This document shows, piece after piece, positions 23,349-35,835 of a stretch of DNA of 64,000 nucleotides (its first letter is position 1; every line of letters begins with the position of its first letter). Source of the stretch: Castor canadensis (lineage: Eukaryota; Chordata; Mammalia; Rodentia; Castoridae); contig NC_133389.1 of the NCBI RefSeq assembly GCF_047511655.1, positions 157,433,973-157,497,972 on the forward strand, in the 5' to 3' direction. Under the pieces are notes generated by a model. That model ran no database searches and was not told the DNA's origin. It saw only the letters and a program-made list of their open reading frames with translations. Position numbers and translations under genes: made by a program.

Positions 23349-23406
23349 GGCCGGTTGATACAAATGGTGCGAGATCAATGGGATGGAGCCGGCAGGCGGC
23401 AGCAGG

Positions 23407-23456
23407 TCTATACAGCGGGAGGGCTGCTGCGTTGGCAGGAACAGCACAAAAGGGGC
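23407..23456 (-). promoter_or_regulatory. CRYGC proximal promoter with variant TATA box
   Basis: Minus-strand TGTATAGA (23407-23414) stands where the sister genes have TATATA, so this TATA box is off-consensus. The upstream GTGCTGTTCCTGCCAACGCA block is identical to that of CRYGD, which argues the element is under constraint or has been homogenised. Confidence 0.75.
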
Positions 23457-23577
23457 CCGCGGGAGGGGGTGAGTAAGGGGATTTTATGGATCGCTTTTAC
23501 ACGCTGCATTCAGTGGCAGTGATTGCAGATTGGCTCTAGGCCTCTGGTATATTCTAACGCTGTCCTGCATGTGCTGC

Positions 23578-24487
23578 TTGCTCTGTGTTGCTTTATTTGG
23601 ATTCTTAGTGTTTTCTAAATCTATCAGCACATCAGTCTGAACTTTTGACCTGAAACTCATGTCTCTACTTTATGATTCCATTACACTTGGTGAATCTTGT
23701 GGGAAAATTTGTGCCTTTATAGAAGTGCCCCAGAATTCTAGAAGGCTAGAATTGTGAGATGAATGCCGCCACCACTGACTAATTTCGCTGGATGACAGAG
23801 GCCAGTCTATCTTGCCTTTTTCTTTTTTTCTTCTTTACATGATTTGCCAGTTCAGTACAGGACACAAATCTAGGTTCTGATCTCGGCTAGTTTTTTAGTG
23901 TAGTGATGTTTTAAAACCTCACCATTAATTTCCCTTTGATGGGTGTGCTGTATGAAACTCAAAATCAGTCTGTGGTAGTGAACTTGTGTCATGGAGTCCA
24001 AGACTGAGAAGTGCATTCCCTTATGGATTGCTTCCATGTTTCCAAGGTCAGGGAAGACCCTAAAACTCCCTTGGCAAGAGTGCAAACTTTGGACGTGGGC
24101 TGTCTAGATTGAGGCCCATTGTAGTTTGCATGGACATGGCAAATCACAAACCTCTCAGATAAGTTACTTTGTGGGAGATAGTATGATGACTGAGAAAGAA
24201 AGAAGAAAAGGAGGGAAGGAAGAAAAGAGGATGTCTTCTTTCTCTCAGAGAAAATGTGCTCTGACTGTCACAAGATGGCCTGACACTCCCAGCTAGGTCG
24301 TGTTATCCCATACTAGGCATAACCTTCTGGAATAACCAACTTTAGACAGGTTACTCTAAGACTGATTAAATGAGATTAACTAAATCAGCCTCACTATTTT
24401 GTCTGAGCTCAGGCAAAAATAAAGTTGATGTGACACCACAATATACAAACATTCTCTCTTAGCTAAAATGGTTAACTGATATTTTTC
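23578..24487. other. Intergenic upstream of CRYGC, nothing recognised
   Basis: No exon-like frame. A GAAA/GGAA purine patch lies at 24190-24230. Confidence 0.45.
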
Positions 24488-24570
24488 TTTTTTTTTTTTT
24501 TTTTGAGGCACTGGTAATTGAAACCACATGCTAGACAAGTGCTCTTCCACTGAGCTACACTCCCAGCCCT
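24488..24570 (-). mobile_element. ID-type SINE
   Basis: A T-run, then GGCACTGGTAATTGAAACC and CTTCCACTGAGCTACACTCC, is the reverse of a tRNA-derived ID element with its A tail. Confidence 0.75.
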
Positions 24571-25111
24571 AACAGCTACTGTTTCATCAATACAGCCTTA
24601 TCTTGTTCTAGTCTCTCTCCACTATGGTAAGATTTAATGAGATAACCAGTGATAAAATTAACCCCAATTTCAGACAACATCTGACTTAGTAAGACCCTCC
24701 ACTTTTTTAGACTCTCCCTGGAACCACACAACCAAGGTACAAATCCTACAATAAGTTATTTCTAACACTGCCCTATCTAAATGAAAGCATTCTAGGCTTT
24801 TCTGGATGTAATAAGTCACACACCTGACTTGTTTAAACACAGGCATGTTCCTGGTGGTCTTAAGCTAAAGGACATGGCATGAATAAATAGGATTGTGTGT
24901 ATAAAGTGTTTGTCACATACTTGGCTCAAATGACCACTGGTAATACTAGTGACATTGACACTAGTAATAGAGTGATATCATAAAAGGTGACTTTAGCCTG
25001 TTTATCTCTAAGATATTCAGTCTTCTCAAAGATTCCTGAAAAATTTATACTCTATAAAGTCTTTTTGTGGTTAAAATAAATTAGGCTTGGAAGACATATT
25101 AGAAATTGTCT

Positions 25112-25284
25112 AGGGGTTTTCAAACTGTAGTGTGCATAAGAATCACCCTGCTTGTTAAAAATACTTGCCCTCTCCCAAGATTCTATATCAGTAGATTAAG
25201 ACAAGACTGCTGACAACTGTATGTATTTTTAACCAGCACTGAATAGTTGCTAGATTAGATAGTTCTTTGAAAGACACTACTGTG
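25112..25284 (-). mobile_element. MER20-like hAT-Charlie remnant
   Basis: GTTTTCAAACTGTAGTGTGC, ATAAGAATCACCCTGCTTGT and TAAAAATAC near one end match the MER20 terminal region in reverse. The other end is eroded. Confidence 0.6.
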
Positions 25285-25304
25285 GTTCATCCCTTCCCTT
25301 TTTA

Positions 25305-25437
25305 TTATGTATTTATTTATTTATTTATTTTTTGAGACAAGGTCTTTCTTTGTAACCTTGGCTGGCCTGGAACTACTGACTCTCCTGCCTTAACTTTCCA
25401 AGAACAGTATTATAGGTGTGTTCCACCACATTCAGTT
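25305..25437 (-). mobile_element. B1-like SINE
   Basis: ATTTATTT repeats (tail), TTTTGAGACAAGGTCTTTCT, and GGCTGGCCTGGAACTACTGA identify reverse B1. Confidence 0.75.
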
Positions 25438-27910
25438 CATTCTTTCACTTTTTGATAAGGAAATTGCATGTTTTAAGCCATCTCCGGATAAGGCCTCAGT
25501 ACTAACTCTGCTATGATTATCTTTAAATGTAGGCAGAAACACTTTCTGCTCTAGTCCTCTCCTTGTTGTATATAGTTTCATATGCACATAATGGGAGAAC
25601 CAGTGCAGAAATACCATCACTTAAATGATAATGTTTACAAGATAGGAAAAGCAATAAAGGGATCAGAAAGTGCACATTACCAAATTTTTGTCTTGTCTCA
25701 GTGACATAGTCTTGACTTTCTCCCATCTCCTTTGAGCTCTTTCTCTTTCCTGACTGCCCTTATACCACCTACTGCCTTATCTAGGGATCTCATCGTATCT
25801 CAGCTGGACTTTCACTGTCTCCTGATTCTGTCCAGTCTTGCCTTCCTCCACACTGTACTCTGCCAGGATGCCATGATAATGTAAGTGGACGTGCATCAGC
25901 TCTTGTGTTCATCTGCTTGGAAAACTCCATTGACTCCCATTACCTTTGGGATCAACTACTGATTCCTTAGCCTGACACAACAGAATGACCTCCTCTATCT
26001 GTGACCATGCTGTTTGTCCAATCACATAAAGCCACCTGTCATTTCCCAAATGTTCTTTTTATATTGCTCTTGTTTTTCAATATATTGATTTTTCTCACTA
26101 GACACCAATTCTCTGTTTTCACCCAAAGAAAATTTATAGTTTTTTCAAGATTCAATTCCTCTGTAAAGACTTTCTAGAAGCTTTCCTAATCTTTTCATTT
26201 AATACTGGCTCTTTTGTTCCCCCAAGCATCACATTCATACCACTATAATGGTAACTGTCACTTATTTAATAATTTTGTATAGACCTCAATCCCTTAAATA
26301 GATATAGAGAACCCCATGAAGGCAAGGACTATTTCTTCTTTGTGTATTCTCCAAATGGATTGGAACAAAAAGGTTACTCAGTAATGCCTAAGGGATGAGT
26401 AGATGCTATTCTCTAGTCTGAAGTTCATTGTTGTAATAGTGCCCAGGGATAATTTCGAATGCTTGGTCACACAGACATATACACTTGCATGAAAGTTCAG
26501 CATTTGGAACTTTCAGTGTGTAGGATAACAACACCCTGACCTTGATCCATTTACTGGGTATTTATATCAGTGGAGATAAGTGAGAAAAGTGGAGAAAACA
26601 GGAATGTTGTATTATCGCCTAAGTCCTCCACTCCGTAGTAATTTTAAATGTCTAATTTTTATGCTTTCTAAAATGACAAATTAATGTTCTAACAGCAGCA
26701 GCCAATCCTGGAGTTTTGCTAGTGTCTGGGGTCCAGCCAGAAGTTGATTTTACCAACTGACTTTCTTCTGCTTCTTAGCAATTAATGTGGCATTTGTATT
26801 ATATATGTGTTTGGTTAAATGAGCAGGAGTCATTTGGTGTTGAGCATATAGACCAAAGTGTTTGAAATAAAGAGACTGGATAAGGGGCCAGCCTCTGATA
26901 GTGTTCCTCTTGTAATGATTGACGGCACATTTCTTCTTGTCGTTCTTCATTGTGATTGTCACTTGTGCTTGACTAAACTATGAAAAAGAAAATTTGAACT
27001 CTTATGGTCTGGAGGGGCTAGAAAAGAATATGAACTAATATCAGGACAAGAAAACTGGAGAACGAGTTCATAATGAGAACCCTTTGGGGGCATAATTCAG
27101 TATAGCACTTTTTGGCACTCCTTTATGCAAGCAGCTTTTCCTGCAGTTTCATTGGGCCTTTTACAAGATTAAATAGGCAAGAACACACTTTAGATATAAA
27201 AGGAAAAGGGGGGGGAAGGAAAAAAAGATTTAAATTTGGACTTACTGTTACGAACTAGGACATGCAGGAAATACGGATATGTGGAGGGTATCTATAGTAT
27301 AGAGTATAGGTTGACATTGGGGTTATCTCAAATTGTTGGTTCATCTTAGTGGGGAAAAGGTTCAGATCTTATAAATGTCCTTTTTCCCATTCTAGTCCAG
27401 AAGTCCCAGTATTTGCTGTAGAGAGAGGAGGAGAGAGTAAAGAGTGAAATTTGGAGTTGGTTGGGCATAATCTCTTCCCTGGGCCACTCCCTACTAGTGA
27501 CTTTCTCTATCTGGAGATTAGGGATGGACGCATTTCTCTTTGCCTGTATGCCCCGGATAAGAACAGCCAACTTTCTTCAAGAGTGAGGACCCCATCAAAG
27601 AGATCCAGGGACTCTAATTTTTTGCACTTTCTGTTCAGGTGTTTCAGGATAATTTCCATTACGAAGTCTGTCATTTTATACCTACTAAGCAAATAATGTA
27701 AAATTGAGCATCCTGGGAAGCTTTTGGTTTTCTAATTTGTATATTACTGGCAAATGGAGGCTTGTTAATATCTCCAGGAAATAGAGTTTAAAGGTTAAAG
27801 ATTAAGCTAGTGTTAGGAGTTTAAAGGTTAAAGAATTGAGAAGAGCTAATACCAAATAGTCATAGAATCTGACTATTTTCTAAGGAAGGAATTTTTATAT
27901 GCAATATGTT
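25438..27910. other. Intergenic between CRYGC and CRYGB, nothing recognised
   Basis: No conserved coding pattern was found on either strand. Short frames (for example 27346-27696) overlap on opposite strands and lack splice context. Confidence 0.45.
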
Positions 27911-28060
27911 TAATTATATATATAATTTATTTATATATATATATATATATAATATATATACATATATAATATATAATATATTATATATTATATATTATAT
28001 AATATATAATATATATAATATATATATATTTTATATATATATATAATATATATATTATAG
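27911..28060. repeat. (AT)n-rich tract
   Basis: Almost pure A/T with TATATA and ATATAATATAT units. It directly abuts the 15-bp duplication region of the L1 at 28107. Confidence 0.95.
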
Positions 28061-28106
28061 ACTATGTGTCCCAGTTTCCCCTGAATAAGTCTGGCTCTTG
28101 CTTCTT

Positions 28107-29134
28107 TTTTTTTTTTTCATTTTTCTTTTATTATTCATATGTGCATACAAGGCTTGGTTTATTTCTCCCCCCTGCCCCCACCCCCTCCCTTACCACCCAC
28201 TCCACCCCCTCCCGCTCCCCCCCTCAATACCCAGCAGAAACTATTTTGCCCTTATCTCTAATTTTGTTGTAGAGAGAGTATAAGCAATAATAGGAAGGAA
28301 CAAGGGGTTTTGCTGGTTGAGATAAAGATAGCTATACAGGGCATTGACTCACATTGATTTCCTGTGCGTGGGTGTTACCTTCTAGGTTAATTCTTTTTGA
28401 TCTAACCTTTTCTCTAGTACCTGGTCCCCTTTTCCTATTGGCCTCAGTTGCTTTAAGGTATCTGCTTTAGTTTCTCTGCATTAAGGGCAACAAATGCTAG
28501 CTAGTTTTTTAGGTGTCTTACCTATCCTCACCCCTCCCTTGTGTGCTCTCGCTTTTATCATGTGCTCATAGTCCAATCCCCTTGTTGTGTTTGCCCTTGA
28601 TCTAATGTCCACATATGAGGGAGAACATACGATTTTTGGTTTTTTGAGCCAGGCTAACCTCACTCAGAATGATGTTCTCCAATTCCATCCATTTACCAGC
28701 GAATGATAACATTTCGTTCTTCTTCATGGCTGCATAAAATTCCATTGTGTATAGATACCACATTTTCTTAATCCATTCGTCAGTGCTGGGGCATCTTGGC
28801 TGTTTCCATAACTTGGCTATTGTGAATAGTGCCGCAATAAACATGGATGTGCAGGTGCCTCTGGAGTAACAGTCTTTTGGGTATATCCCCAAGAGTGGTA
28901 TTGCTGGATCAAATGGTAGATCGATGTCCAGCTTTTTAAGTAGCCTCCAAATTTTTTTCCAGAGTGGTTGTACTAGTTTACATTCCCACCAGCAGTGTAA
29001 GAGGGTTCCTTTTTCCCCGCATCCTCGCCAACACCTGTTGTTGGTGGTGTTGCTGATGATGGCTGTTCAAACAGGGGTGAGGTGGAATCTTAGTGTGGTT
29101 TTAATTTGCATTTCCTTTATTGCTAGAGATGGTG
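28107..29134 (-). mobile_element. Young 5'-truncated L1, 3' terminal 1.0 kb
   Basis: The duplication TGGCTCTTGCTTCTT at 28092-28106 and 29135-29149 flanks it. The body matches 957-1990 of the full-length element at roughly 98 percent by eye, in the same orientation. It covers the last part of ORF2 (ending [10 protein letters not shown] at 28602) and the 3' UTR. It landed immediately beside an AT-repeat tract. Confidence 0.93.
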
Positions 29135-29418
29135 TGGCTCTTGCTTCTTGTCCTGGTATAATTACTAATAGGACATTTCTTCATTCTCAAATCTGACCCA
29201 GTTTAAGTATTAGGTTGTATGCTTATTTTGTTTAAAAGACACTTAAATGTTGGGTATGAAGACCATAAGGACTTGAGATGAGTGGAGAAACTAAAAGCAT
29301 GAATAGCCTTGTGGGTATGGTCAAACACGAAGAAAGGAGGAGAAAAGAGAAAGAAGGCAGGCCAGCCAGAAGCAAGTTGGTACCTATAGACTACCTAAAG
29401 CAAGGCCATCTCATACTT

Positions 29419-29500
29419 CCTTTTTCAGTACTAAGAATTGAACACAGGCCTTGTGCATACTAGCCAAATGTTCTACACCTGAACTACATCCTCAGCCCCA
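29419..29500 (-). mobile_element. ID-type SINE
   Basis: AGTACTAAGAATTGAACACA, GGCCTTGTGCATACTAGCCA and GAACTACATCCTCAGCCCC form a reverse ID arm. Confidence 0.7.
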
Positions 29501-30881
29501 GCAGCCATCTATATTAAATTTGGTATCGTTGTACTGTTATGATGTAAACTTGCACCTGTGTCTCCAGAACCTCTATAATAAATGCACACACATCAAATCT
29601 GAATGTGAGAAACAGGTCAGGAGTCAGAGGAAAAGGAGCTCTGTCTCCCTCTAGGTCAGTGTGATGCCTGGAGGGCCAGCACTTGTGGGAAGGTGAGATG
29701 ATCCACCTAGTGAGAAAGAGTGCAGAGCAGTGGGCCAGAGGGTAGGTTATGGGCTAACTCATTAGACTCTCAAAGGATGGGATGCTTCCAATGAATTTTG
29801 ACCCAAACTTGTCAGTTTGATTGATAAACTTACAAGAAATACCCTAGAACCTTATCTAATGACTGTAGGATATTTTTGAAGATACTTACTCACTATTCTC
29901 TTTACCAGGACCTACAAGAAAACTTTCTTTCAGGCTTTAGTACAGGGGATAGTTAGACTTGTCTTGATATTGATTTATTTGTCTTCTAGACTATGAGTCA
30001 TGAAACTGATCTTGTTTCTTTCTTTGCCTTGGCTGCTGGACCACAATCTAGATCTATCTATAGTTAACATAGCACACAATTTAGGTTTTAACTTCACTCT
30101 TGGTTTCCTCTCATCTCTCCTACTCTTAGTTTTTCTATGACCTGATTTCTTCTTCCACTTATTTTTAATTTACTATATTGGCAGCCTTAAATCCATTTTT
30201 AAAAATGAAGGGAAACAAATATACAGTTATACAAACTTCTCCAGAAAATTTAGATTCCTGTTAAAATTTAGTAATATTTTCCATGTGTAAGTCATAATAG
30301 ATCACTTCCTATTAAAATGATACAAGACTGAGTTTCCTCAGGGCATGTAGTTTTGGTAAGTGTCTCAAAGTCTTCTACAAAGCTCATAGAGTAAAGAGAT
30401 AGTGATGTATATTTGGATTTGAAGTCTCAGATGAATAATGTTGAAGAAATGAAATAGGGAAAAGGGGGGATGGTGTCTATTGTTAGAAGGGTAAGGAGTA
30501 TAATTGGTAACATGTTTGTTTTTTTTATGATTCTTGACTTTCCTCATCAACTATGACTTATCAGGAAGGACAATGGGGACAACTTAGAGAGATAACTTGG
30601 TGTTTCCATAAATAGTAATTAATCATTATAGCTGCAAATATATTTTTAAGTACAACCAAAAGAGCTTTATCCTAATTGAATTGAACTTTCTTCAAGTCTG
30701 CATGCTTAGAGTCATTAGAAGACTGCTGGAAATAATACTCTATACATTATTTTCTTTGTAAGAGGTTGCTCCCCATCTTGAAAACATGTTATGTTTAGTT
30801 TAGTGCCATTGTTGTTTATGAATGCTTAATAGATTAGAAGGAAAACAGGACACTATTAGTGCCAGAAACACAGCTACAGAT
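29501..30881. other. Intergenic downstream of CRYGB, nothing recognised
   Basis: AT-rich, no exon-like segment and no repeat that I can name with confidence. Confidence 0.45.
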
Positions 30882-30887
30882 TTTATT
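30882..30887 (-). terminator. CRYGB polyadenylation signal AATAAA
   Basis: AATAAA on the minus strand, 36 bases past the stop. It is followed by TGTGTTTCTGGCACTAA, like the tails of CRYGD and CRYGA. Confidence 0.78.
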
Positions 30888-30922
30888 AGATTCTAAAGAG
30901 GAAAATGGAGAATGTCAATACT

Positions 30923-32709
30923 TTAGTAAAAATCCATGACTCGTCTTAAAGAACCAACTTTGGCACTTGTAGCCCCCCAGTCAAGATATCTCCTGTACTC
31001 TCCTGGCCGCAGCAGGTACTGCCTTCCCCTGTAGCTGGGCATCTCGTAGAGGACCCAGAAGCCCTCCAGCACGTTGAGGGAGTGGATTTCATTGAAGTGG
31101 AAGCGGTCCTGAAGAGAGGGACAGTCGTCTGTGATCTCTGACATTTGTCCTCTGAACTCATCTCTTTCGTAGATCCTCATTCTATAAGTGCCAGAGTGCT
31201 GTGGTGGCAGACAGAAAAGAAAGAGCAAATGAGCCAAAATGGAGCAAAACTGAAGTTCCAGTCCCTGTACCTCCCTGGCCACACCTGCCCAGAAGTTCTA
31301 AGTGTGTGTTTGCTACCAGAACAAGAATGTTGCAGAGGCCAGAGTCTTTCTACCCCAATAATCCACATCTAAGGAATAAAGTGACTCATGGGAAAAGCTG
31401 GGCATAGAACTCAGCAATTCTTCAATATTTATCTATCATTCTCTGGTCCCTGGGCATCAAGATTTGCTTAAAATAAAAATTACATAATTCAGTACTTGTT
31501 TAAATAGCACTGCTCAAAGAAGAAAAGTGAGAGTCATTGAAAAAGTAACTATCATTTTGTTTTATTACGCTGGTTAAAAAGAATAAAAAACTTAGCTATT
31601 TTCTGTAAGACTAATGTATTGGTTTTCATGGGTGCTATGGAGCATAGGATTATGAAGCTCTTATGACAAATAAGATGCCATGTTGCCCTTATTTGTTTTC
31701 ATAACCTCAGTTTCAGTTCAAATCTCAACTCATCTGACTCTTCAGCTTCTTTCTGTGCCACCTCTTCTCAACTGACAGTCAAAAATCACCTTCATTAAAC
31801 TCAGTTTTGATGACACTGTGTCTCATGCTCCCATAGTCCACTCTTTTAGGGACTCTGGAATCACTCCCCAGAAAATAATAAATCTCTAGGTTGGGTTTGG
31901 CCTTTCCTCTAACTTATATTCTAAGTGAGCTAATAAGTACTGACCACCACATTACAAGAGAAAGCAGAATACAGGGAAGAATAATCAAGTTGGAAGGTAA
32001 GGCCAAGCAAACCAAAATATTTGTAATCAACTAAACAGTCTCAGATTGTATTTGCAAAATTTTGATACATTGGGTTTCTGACTCAGTATGGCTTGGAATG
32101 AAAAATTATTATCTTGAACAAATTGTAAATTCAACCTCTGCTGTAGCCTACTGTTTATTAGTCTCTGATCTTTTCATTCTTAATTACAATAAAATGCAAA
32201 ATATGGGAACATGATTTTTAATAACCTGTATCAGACTTTGTGAAGAATGGCACCCTTCTAAACTGGGTGGTGATCAATAGGCAGCAAGCACTACCACTCC
32301 CTGCTCTCTAGTTGGAACTACTTGGTTTAAAATAACTTTTTAAAATAGTATTTTATTTCCGTGATAAAAACAGAGCCACACTCACCTGCGGAATGAGGCG
32401 GCAGGAGCGGATGGAGTCGCTGAGGCCCATCCACTGCTGGTAGTCGGGGTAGTCCCCGCGCCGCAGGAAGTACTGGTGGCCCTGGTAGTTGGGGCGCTCA
32501 TAGAGCATCCAGCAGCCGCTGTCTACACGGATGGAGTTGCAGTGGCTGAAGTAGGGCTGCAGGTTGGGGCAGTCGCTGGTGCACTCATAGCAGCGGCCCT
32601 GGAAGCCGCGGTCCTCATAGAAGGTGATCTATAGGAAAAGACGTGCAAACATGAGCGATTTCCCCCACTGAGGATGCTGCGTCAGGTACCCAGAACTTAC
32701 CTTCCCCAT
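30923..32709 (-). CDS. CRYGB: Gamma-crystallin B, intact, 3 coding exons
   Basis: Two-domain gamma-crystallin of lens fibre cytoplasm. Coding exons are 32701-32709 (Met-Gly-Lys, donor GTAAGT), 32386-32628 (243 bp, acceptor TAG) and 30923-31198 (276 bp), giving 175 residues. The extra codon in exon 3 is typical of gamma-B. Introns are 72 and 1187 bp. [14 protein letters not shown] and [19 protein letters not shown], ending [10 protein letters not shown], match the CRYGB exon 3 pattern. Exon 2 ([19 protein letters not shown]) has no stop and retains the four-strand Greek key spacing. It shares a 156-base run without mismatch with CRYGC exon 2. All splice sites and the open frame are intact. Confidence 0.95.
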
Positions 32710-32769
32710 TTTGGAGAGAGTTCGCAGATGTTCTCTCGGTGCCGTGTGGCTCTGGGGGAACGCCCGCTG

Positions 32770-32821
32770 TATATATAGCAGTCCTGACTGCTGCCTCCAC
32801 AGGAAATCACACAAAAGAGCC
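32770..32821 (-). promoter_or_regulatory. CRYGB proximal promoter with TATA box
   Basis: Minus-strand TATATATA (32770-32777) lies about 60 bp upstream of the ATG, with TTTTGTGTGATTTCCTGTGG upstream. The proximal block is recognisably paralogous to those of CRYGD and CRYGC but more diverged, lacking the TTCCTGCCAAC core. Confidence 0.75.
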
Positions 32822-32945
32822 CATTCCAGGGAGTAAGGGGATTTGCACGCCCCGCCCGCTCCCTCCCCTTGGTCATTGGGGTTGGCTGAATGGTTTACTC
32901 TGATTCTTTCTGGTAGGTTCGGGTTGCTCTGATTCACTAAAGCTG

Positions 32946-34019
32946 TTGTTGCCACCAAAGTGAAAAGAGTCTTTACTCTTTTAGTTGAGCAAAAGGGAGA
33001 GCGAAACTCCATCCCCACGCATTTATTTTACAGCTTACTCTGCTTAATTGCTTTCTCAAAGGTAATCAAACCTATCAATGTATTCTTTACAGGGACAGGT
33101 ACTTTGTTTTTCAAAAAACTTTTTATAAACTAGAATTTGAATAATAGGGAATCTTAAGCAAAAGGAATGAAGAGAAGCAATCAAAGTACTTTAAAAAGCT
33201 TAACGCTTAGTTCAAATTCAAAATTCTATAATTATAATTGTTATTTGGGGGATTAGTTTAAATAGAATAGCAACTTAACTGGAAATTGTGGGCTTCTGGA
33301 TGCTGGGTTGTCTCTCTAGGTCTTTTCTGTCCCTGAACCTAGAGCAGAGGCATGTTCTACAGTGGGCTCTCCATACCTGGCTGTAACAGGAAGGAAAGCA
33401 GATAGTTGTGGCCCTCCTCTCATCACCTCAGGGTCCTAAATCCTTCCTCTGCTGGAGGTTAACCAGAAGCCTGCCTGCTATTTGATGTCCTTGTCTATCT
33501 TCAAATGTTCTAGGATCTTTCTTTTTTCTTCAGCATTAAAACACTTCCTCCTCGATGAGAGTGATTTGAGTAGTGTAAGGTGTAATGCAGAAGCCCTCCG
33601 ATCATCACAGTGTCCACTTCCTCAGATGTGAGGTGCTGAACAGTGTCTATGCCAGACTTCAAGGCTTCTTGACAGTGTGGGTCTCACAATGTGAACAGGG
33701 CCCCTAAGATCCCTGAGACAATTCCAAAGTGTTCATACTATCAGGACAGTTTTCAAAAATAATACCAGAGGATATTTGCCTTTCTCACTCTTATTCTTTT
33801 AAAAATGTGCAGTGGCATTTTTTTCTATAGGCTTACATGACATTAAAGTGATTTAAGACAATGTCATTCCTTTCATGAGTTGTTTCTGTTTTGGAAAATA
33901 CAGTTATTATTCATAAAGATGTTATTTAGCATGCAGTAGGTTTACTGACCAATACTCCTCAGGACAAGAAAGATCTGGAATGTGTATTGATTCCAATAAA
34001 GATGAGTCATTGTCATTTC
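32946..34019. other. Intergenic upstream of CRYGB, unassigned
   Basis: Beyond the CRYGB upstream block. The stretch 33540-33860 has the look of an old repeat, but I cannot name the family. Confidence 0.4.
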
Positions 34020-35060
34020 CAAGGTGGATGGGATCCAGGTATTCAACTTACCATCAAGTGGTTGATTGGTCTCTTCCAGGTGTTGGGTCATATTGGGGTT
34101 CACAGTTGGTCAGTCTTGCTGGAAGACTAGATACTGTGTAGTGATTATAGCTGAATTAGCCTTGGTAAGGTTAATGAACATTCTACTCTGCTCAGGAGTT
34201 CACTGTGCCAGCACTAGAGTGGCTGATGGTAGAGACTATCTGATATCAAATGACCAACTCATTCTGTCTACTGGATTGCTTAGCATCCCTTCCATGGTAG
34301 ATGTCCTACAATAGGCATTAATATGGAAAGCATTCATCTTCATACTTTGTGCTCACTCCCATATCTCCATCTCTGTGTCTCTATCCCAGACCTTCTTGTC
34401 CCTAACATTCCAATCTTTCCATTTTTCTGGCCCAGGCCCAACCAGCCAAGCCACTCACTACTGTTCACTATTTCTGTGTATGTCCTGGTCTTAGGCTACT
34501 TTTCTTTCCACACAAATTGGATGACCAGATACACTTTCTTAAGGTTAAGGTCACACATTGGGAGAATTTTCCTCTCTGCTGTTTTTAGGCCCCACCCCCA
34601 CCCAAAGTGAGTTATCCTCATACAGCAACATGTCATTTTTGCTTTGGACCCACATACCAAGCCAACCCATTACTGAACCAAGGTCATCCAGCCTTTTTTT
34701 CTCCTCTATCAGCTGGACAAAATTTCCCCTGCATGTGATTGTCACTGTGAGCTGAGAGTGAACTAGGGCAATGGTGGTGGGTGGCCTCAGCCTGCCCCAC
34801 AGAGAACTCTAGAGCTACAGTCATGGTGGACTGAAGTAAGGAGTGTGAGCCCCTGCATTCCCCAGTAATTTGATGTGAGTTTCCACTGTGAAAAGTATTG
34901 AACTGGGGCAAGGTAGCCCCCTTCAGCAGAGGAAAATTACTTGGAACAAATTTAGCTTTCAGCTGTTAGCATTGGGGGAAGGAGTGCCTGAGCGCAGTAT
35001 GCCACAGTGTGCACTCCAAGAAAAAATAAGCATTGATCACAGTCTTACGAGCTGTGAGAA
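34020..35060 (+). mobile_element. Possible ancient ERVL-like internal remnant (fossil)
   Basis: The stretch around TTGCTTTGGACCCACATACC and AAGCCAACCCATTACTGAAC recalls ERVL-class internal sequence. It is strongly decayed, with no LTR recognised beside it. The assignment rests on memory of the family only. Confidence 0.22.
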
Positions 35061-35835
35061 CTACAGTTAACATTTTGGGCTTTTCTTCCAGGATTATTTA
35101 TATGTAAAAGCCATGTGTGGTTGTTTTATTCACACTATGAAGAATACTCTCATTTTCTTCTAAGTCATCTTTTAAATAGAGTGATTAGTAATAGTGGTTA
35201 AGGTGATTATATTTAGCCTTTTAATCTGAAAATTTGAAGAAAGACTGAATGAAAAATTATTCTGGAGGAAGGGGGAACAAAACAGGGTTATAGGGTCAAT
35301 ATGACCAAAGAATGTTACAGACATGTAAGAAAATGTCACAACACATTCCACTATTTTGTATAATTAATATGCTAATTAGCAAAAGGAAAAGAAAAAAATC
35401 ATACTGGACTGTCAACCATATCCATGCTTAATGCCTAGCCAGTACTCAACAGAGTCCATCACCTGACGGAATTTCTAAGAAATATAAAGTGTCATTTTCA
35501 TATGCTGAAAGTTCTAACCTTTAGAGACCAAAATTAAAACTTTTTTTTATATAAGACCTAATATATTCAGTGTCATTTGTGTTAGGGGATGATGATGAAA
35601 TATCACCCAGTGAGCATTAATCTAATGCTATTTAAAACCACCCAGATTTTTATTTGTGATGATGTTCACATGATTCAGGACTGTAGGGAAATATCTTTTA
35701 AATCACACAAATTGACCAAGTGTTTGGTGCTGATGTATGGAAGGATCAGTAATCCTATGAAAGAAAGATAAGTGTCAGGGAAACGGCAGGGTATGATTAA
35801 TTCTGGTAGGAGAAATTTAAGGATTGCACATGTTT

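Noticed and set aside
27905-28060. AT-repeat tract as a replication origin or regulatory site
   Set aside because: Simple repeat with no further supporting signal.
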